From: Brevibacillus aydinogluensis
GTDB taxonomy: Bacteria > Bacillota > Bacilli > Brevibacillales > Brevibacillaceae
Direction: 5' to 3' (one strand)
Assembly: GCF_031954365.1 (NCBI RefSeq)
Contig: NZ_JAUSVZ010000017.1
Length of the DNA: 64,000 nucleotides
Position numbers and translations under genes: made by a program. The notes under the pieces were generated by a model, which was not told the origin of the DNA, did not search any database, and worked only from the letters and a program-made list of their open reading frames with translations. Shown here piece by piece: positions 60,308-64,000 of this stretch (positions are counted from its first letter, which is position 1; each line of letters opens with the position of its first letter).

Positions 60308-61759
60308 TTACTGCGCTTGCGCCTGACGGTACTTTTCCACGGTCGGCAGCCAGACCGTAAACGTGGTTCCCAAGCCCGGCTCGCTTTCCACCGTGATGGT
60401 TCCGTCGTGCAGTTCGACCAGCTCTTTGACGATCGCCAGCCCCAACCCCGTGCCCTTGTTTTTCTTGGAACGTCCGCGATCTACCTTGAAAAACCGTTCC
60501 CAAATGCGCGGGAGGTCGTCTGCAGCGATGCCAATGCCGCTGTCGGCGACAGACATCCTCACCCACTCGCCATCCGGTTCTGCGGTGATGCGGATCGTCC
60601 CTTCGTCGGTAAATTTCACTGCATTTTTGACCAGGTTTTTCACAATTTGGGCGACACGGTCCTTATCGGCGTAGATCTTCGGCAGGTTGTCCGCCAGTGC
60701 CACCTCGATCTCCAGCCCTTTCTCCGCCGCTTCAGGGCGAAAGGCAAACGCCGTCTTGTTGATCACCTCGGCCACATCGACCGGGAATCTGGCCAGCGTC
60801 ACCTCGTTGTTCTCCAATTTCATCAAATCCATCAGGTCGTCTACCAGACGGTTGATTTGCATCGTTTCCGAGTACATCACGGCGTAATACTTTTGCCGCG
60901 CTTCCTCCTCTTCCACCAGGCCGTCCTGCAGCGCCTCCAAAAAGCCTTGGATCGCCGTCAGCGGCGTCCGCAGCTCATGCGACACGTTGGCGAGAAAATC
61001 GTTGCGCACCCGCTCCAGGTGGTGCCGTTCCTGCTCCACCCGTTCCAGCTTTTCCGCCAACGTATTGATCGTCTGCGCAAGGTCGCTGATCTCGTCCGCC
61101 GTGTCTATCTTGACCCGCTCGGCGTAGTTGCCTCGTCCAATTTCCGTGGCCGTGCGCTCGATTTTTTTCAGCGGCCGGGAGATCGACCACGAGAGATAGG
61201 AGACCATTGCCGTGGACAGCAGGACGCCGAACAGGGTGGCCCAGAGGATGGTTTCCCGCATTTGGGCAAAGGTGCGCTCGATGCCTTCGATCGGGGCGTG
61301 CAGAATGATCCCCCCGTAGATCTCCTCTCCTTCTCCCCAGGGAATGGCGACGGAGAGCATCGGGTCCTCCAAGCCATCGATCTTCAGTTCCGTTACCGCG
61401 TTTTCCCCGTTCAGCACCTTGTTGGCGATCGACATCGCGACCGATTTTCCCGTAAACACTTCGTCTTTCATCGAGGTGGCGACAATCTTCCCATCAGCGT
61501 CAAACAGCCAGATGCGCACATCGTACGTTTCGTCCAGATTACGCAGTTGTTCCAGCAGACGTGCATTAACCCGACGGCTGTCATTTATCTGTACGTTCAC
61601 TTTTTTCGCCTGGCGCAGCAGTTCCTGTTGCTTGGCATTGTAAAAGTATTCCTTGGCGAAAAAGGAGATCAACAGACCGGAGATGCCCAATCCGATCAGC
61701 ACGGTGGCAAGATAGCTGAACAACAGGCGGCGGAAGATGCTTTTCGACATCCCCAGCAT
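60308..61759 (-). CDS. Membrane sensor histidine kinase, PhoR/ResE-like
   Basis: 483 residues: helices at about 11-34 and 171-190 flank an extracellular domain of about 135 residues (VRIWLFDADGKIVATS; ILHAPIEGIE); HAMP about 190-245; HisKA H261 in LANVSHELRTPLTAIQG; HATPase KNLVKNAVKFTDEG, DSGIGIAAD, KGTGLGLAIV. ATG 61759 shares its A with the response regulator stop (TAATG), so translation is coupled, with AGGTGG upstream. Confidence 0.94.
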   Translation of the reverse strand: MLGMSKSIFRRLLFSYLATVLIGLGISGLLISFFAKEYFYNAKQQELLRQAKKVNVQINDSRRVNARLLEQLRNLDETYDVRIWLFDADGKIVATSMKDEVFTGKSVAMSIANKVLNGENAVTELKIDGLEDPMLSVAIPWGEGEEIYGGIILHAPIEGIERTFAQMRETILWATLFGVLLSTAMVSYLSWSISRPLKKIERTATEIGRGNYAERVKIDTADEISDLAQTINTLAEKLERVEQERHHLERVRNDFLANVSHELRTPLTAIQGFLEALQDGLVEEEEARQKYYAVMYSETMQINRLVDDLMDLMKLENNEVTLARFPVDVAEVINKTAFAFRPEAAEKGLEIEVALADNLPKIYADKDRVAQIVKNLVKNAVKFTDEGTIRITAEPDGEWVRMSVADSGIGIAADDLPRIWERFFKVDRGRSKKNKGTGLGLAIVKELVELHDGTITVESEPGLGTTFTVWLPTVEKYRQAQAQ

Positions 61760-62454
61760 TACTTGTCCACCTCGAATTTGTAGCCGATTCCCCACACCGT
61801 GTGGATGCATTCGTAGGGAAGCTTGCTCAGCCGCTGCCTAATCTTTTTGATGTGCACGTCAATCGTGCGGATGTCGCCAAAATAGTCAAAACCCCAGATT
61901 TGTTCCAGCAATTGCTCACGCGAAAAGACGCTGCCCGGCGATTTTGCCAGATGGACCAGCAGGTCAAACTCCTTTGGGCGAAAGCTGATTTTTTCACCGG
62001 CTGCGATCACTTCCCGCTTGTCCAAATCAATGGACAACTGATCGAATGTGAGCAGGCGCGCCGCGTCTTCCTCCACCTTTTCCCTCGGCTGCATTCTTCT
62101 GAGGATGGCCCGAATCCTGGCCACCAGTTCACGCGGACTGAATGGTTTCGTTACATAATCGTCTGCCCCAAGCTCCAAGCCGAGCACACGGTCAAATTCT
62201 TCGTCCTTTGCCGTAAGCATGATGATCGGCGTGTCCCATCTTTTGCGGATTTCGCGGCACGCCTCAAAGCCGTCCATCTGCGGCATCATGACGTCGAGAA
62301 TAATCATGTCCGGCGATTCTTTTTCCACCAGCTCCAGCGCTTGTCTGCCGTCGCTGGCCACTACCAGGTCAATCTGCTGCTTCGCAAAGTACAGGCGAAT
62401 GATTTCGCATACGTTTGGATCGTCATCGGCTACCAACACCTTTGTATGGCTCAT
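61759..62454 (-). CDS. OmpR-type response regulator
   Basis: 231 residues: receiver 1-120 with D10/D11 and phosphoacceptor D54 (MIILDVMMPQMDG) and Lys in VTKPFSPREL; winged helix about 135-230 (FRPKEFDLLVHLAKSPGSVF, DVHIKKIRQRL, TVWGIGYKFEVDK). ATG 62454 follows GAAGGGGGG. First gene of the pair with the kinase. The domain form is like ResD/PhoP but no target is evident. Confidence 0.95.
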   Translation of the reverse strand: MSHTKVLVADDDPNVCEIIRLYFAKQQIDLVVASDGRQALELVEKESPDMIILDVMMPQMDGFEACREIRKRWDTPIIMLTAKDEEFDRVLGLELGADDYVTKPFSPRELVARIRAILRRMQPREKVEEDAARLLTFDQLSIDLDKREVIAAGEKISFRPKEFDLLVHLAKSPGSVFSREQLLEQIWGFDYFGDIRTIDVHIKKIRQRLSKLPYECIHTVWGIGYKFEVDK

Positions 62455-62764
62455 AGCCAACAACCCCCCTTCTCCCATCGGTACTTTTTTGGAGGCAGCC
62501 CTATTTGTCACATGTGTTGTAGGAACAGTACCCTGTGTTGATCTTCATTCGGAAACAACAAGACAAGCTTCCGCTGAGAAGAACCTGCTTCTTCGAGAAG
62601 CCGTGCAGCAAAAGCTTTTCGTAAAGGCTTTCCTTATGGTAACACAGATGGGGATGAATGTGGACCTGTAAAGGCGGGGGAATCATTGTCATTTGTGGGG
62701 CCGTTGCAGTCTGCACTTTGAGACGGTGCTGCTGCCTAGTCTCTGTTTTTTCACCGTTTAGGAG
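62455..62764. other. Intergenic stretch without a recognised gene
   Basis: Holds the upstream region of the response regulator. Short frames on both strands lack ribosome binding sites or family likeness. The base composition is ordinary. GGTACT/AGTACC arms near 62480 and 62527 are too far apart to call an operator. Confidence 0.5.
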
Positions 62765-62802
62765 CAAAAGAAAGCTGCCTCCCTTGCAGGAAGAGACAGC
62801 TA
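62765..62802 (-). terminator. Terminator after the 300-residue hypothetical gene
   Basis: Minus strand AGCTGTCTC with GAGGCAGCT (imperfect stem, 62802-62774), then TTCTTTTG. Confidence 0.6.
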
Positions 62803-62808
62803 TTCGCG

Positions 62809-63711
62809 TTATGGTATGATCGTCAGTAGTTTACAAGCGTTCCGCTCCGCTTCAGCCCGTTCCGTTTCCGGAAGACGTTTCAAGAGGTCGAGGGCTGCGT
62901 AGGGAAATTTCAGCGCATGCGGGTCAGTAAAGGTTTTCGCCCAATACTGCGGATCGTAGAGAGAGACAAAGACAGGCTCCTTCACCTCATCCTCCAGCAC
63001 GAAGTCTGGAATCTGACGATTGAGATGCATCTGGATGCGATGATTAACCATCCCGGTTGAAACCAAATCATCGTATCCGAATCGTTCCAGATCGGTCAAT
63101 GCCTGCGCGTGGGTAATGCTGTGAATGGTTTCGCCAGCCAGATGATACATGACTCCGTCAATGACGCGCCCTGGTACGACTGTGTGCAGCTCGCTGAATG
63201 TCCGCCTCGTCATGTCCAGCGTGTCCTGATATGCGGGAATGTCTGGGACGTCTGCTGCCGTCACTTCAAAATAATTTTCAATTCCCCAGTACCGGTTCGG
63301 TCTGTCTTTTGTCGTTCCCTCCAACATTGCGGCCAGCCCGTCCACAATTTGAGGCGTGATCAAATCAGGTCGCTGACGCAGCGCCTTCAGAGCCAGAACG
63401 CCCAAGGCCAGGCCGTGACCGGAGGTTCGAAGCTGTTTCACATTGTCCGCAATGCCTTTGATGATCCACTCAAGCAGTACAGGATCAGCTTCTTCCGGCT
63501 CAGGTGGCGCAAACCACTCCGGATGCTGGCGGCGAAACGCTTCACACGTCCGCTCAATCCCCTCTTTCACATGCTCCGGCAGTTCGTGCTCCTGATTCAT
63601 GAAGTACCCGGCCAGCAACGCAGCCCCCACGTGACCGAGAGGCCATGACGTTTTCCCTGCACGGGCCATGCCTACAATCCCTAGCTCCACATACGAATCC
63701 AACACCCGCAT
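62809..63711 (-). CDS. Hypothetical protein with helical repeats, 300 residues
   Basis: Starts at ATG 63711 (MRVLDSYVELGIVGMARAGK) behind GTGGGGGG; an upstream extension is unsupported. Mostly helical and rich in conserved-looking blocks: SWPLGHVGAALLAGYFMNQE, SGHGLALGVLALKALRQRPD, NRYWGIENYFEVTA, and HSITHAQALTDLERFGYDDL. Scattered His in GH pairs and the HSITHAQAL stretch could bind a metal or substrate. I do not recognise a family. Located between a two-component system and the rRNA operon end. Confidence 0.75.
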   Translation of the reverse strand: MRVLDSYVELGIVGMARAGKTSWPLGHVGAALLAGYFMNQEHELPEHVKEGIERTCEAFRRQHPEWFAPPEPEEADPVLLEWIIKGIADNVKQLRTSGHGLALGVLALKALRQRPDLITPQIVDGLAAMLEGTTKDRPNRYWGIENYFEVTAADVPDIPAYQDTLDMTRRTFSELHTVVPGRVIDGVMYHLAGETIHSITHAQALTDLERFGYDDLVSTGMVNHRIQMHLNRQIPDFVLEDEVKEPVFVSLYDPQYWAKTFTDPHALKFPYAALDLLKRLPETERAEAERNACKLLTIIP

Positions 63712-63821
63712 ATCATCCCCCCACTTTCCTGTTATTGGAATCATTATATTACATACTTTTTTGTTTTTAAAGTATAAATTAGTACTTACACTCGTGCCCA
63801 TGCTGTTCCCGCTCAACACAC

Positions 63822-63865
63822 AAAAAACCCCGCCTCTTTCCCGTTGCGAAAAAGAGACGAGGTTT
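63822..63865 (-). terminator. Terminator of the rRNA operon
   Basis: Minus strand AACCTCGTCTCTTT with AAAGAGGCGGGGTT, a long stem with two wobbles, followed by TTTTTT (63827-63822). Confidence 0.88.
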
Positions 63866-63923
63866 TCGTTTACGTTCATTCCCTGAAAACTGGATATGCA
63901 TGGCGGCAAAGGATCATTGGAGT

Positions 63924-64000
63924 GGATAAGTCCTCGACCGATTAGTATTCGTCAGCTCCACGCGTTGCCGCGCTTCCACACCGAACCTATCAACCTCATC
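63924..64000 (-). rRNA. 23S ribosomal RNA, 3' end
   Basis: On the minus strand the sequence reads GAUGAGGUUGAUAGGUUCGG ... CUAAUCGGUCGAGGACUUAU, the conserved 3' end of bacterial 23S rRNA (helix 101 region). The 5' part lies beyond the right edge. The mature end is near 63924. No 5S gene follows before the terminator. Confidence 0.95.

Noticed and set aside
62501..62767. Minus-strand frame of 88 codons upstream of the response regulator
   Set aside because: No ribosome binding site, unusual composition, and no likeness to known proteins.

Overview
The window looks like a chromosome segment of a moderately GC-rich, spore-forming, aerobic Gram-positive bacterium of the order Bacillales, most likely near Brevibacillus or another Paenibacillaceae. 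This is inferred from the sporulation proteins Spo0M, YunB and YtaF, AGGAGG-type ribosome binding sites, Bacillus-type operators (Zur, CcpA cre, CsoR, MhqR) and many two-component systems. No species can be named from sequence alone. The right edge holds the 3' end of a 23S rRNA gene on the minus strand. No tRNA gene, CRISPR array, prophage or complete insertion sequence was seen.

Layout. 1-6.5 kb: a cut-off subtilisin-like protease, a metal-dependent hydrolase divergent from an Lrp-type regulator, two small unknown proteins, a DUF2500-cupin fusion, a kanamycin nucleotidyltransferase of the ANT(4') family, a CPA2 cation/proton antiporter behind a leader hairpin, and a zinc-independent L33 under a Zur box. 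6.6-11.4 kb: a glycerate operon (cdaR, a soluble diacid-sensing chemoreceptor-like protein, glycerate kinase, GntP permease). 11.4-16.2 kb: two secreted repeat proteins and an OmpR-type two-component system. 16.3-22.3 kb: a YodC-like nitroreductase, an SDR, a ba3-type cytochrome oxidase, and an NreBC-like oxygen-sensing pair; oxidase and sensor operons carry the same 16-bp palindrome at the same distance from their -10 boxes. 22.3-30.4 kb: a secreted repeat protein, a broken second copy of yunB, an AT-rich insert with an IS256-type remnant, intact yunB, a Ca2+-type P-ATPase and ytaF.

30.4-43.9 kb is a sugar region on the minus strand: mglBAC (galactose/glucose uptake), an HAD phosphatase, the trehalose genes treR-treP-treC, and a sugar-binding lipoprotein with a YesM/YesN-type kinase and regulator that may control sugar uptake. 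Two cre sites tie it to carbon catabolite repression. 44-51 kb: spo0M, an arginase-like protein with an altered metal site, the copper operon copA-small membrane protein-copZ with two CsoR-type boxes, and psuK-psuG for pseudouridine breakdown. 51.3-54.2 kb: an MhqR-type quinone/electrophile regulon (mhqR, azoreductase, DoxX, pirin) with three matching operators. 54.4-63.9 kb: a serine hydrolase, a CoA-transferase, a LytTR regulator, an alanine/sodium symporter, a Ser/Thr-rich lipoprotein, another OmpR-type two-component system, an unrecognised 300-residue protein, and the end of an rRNA operon that stops after 23S without a 5S gene.
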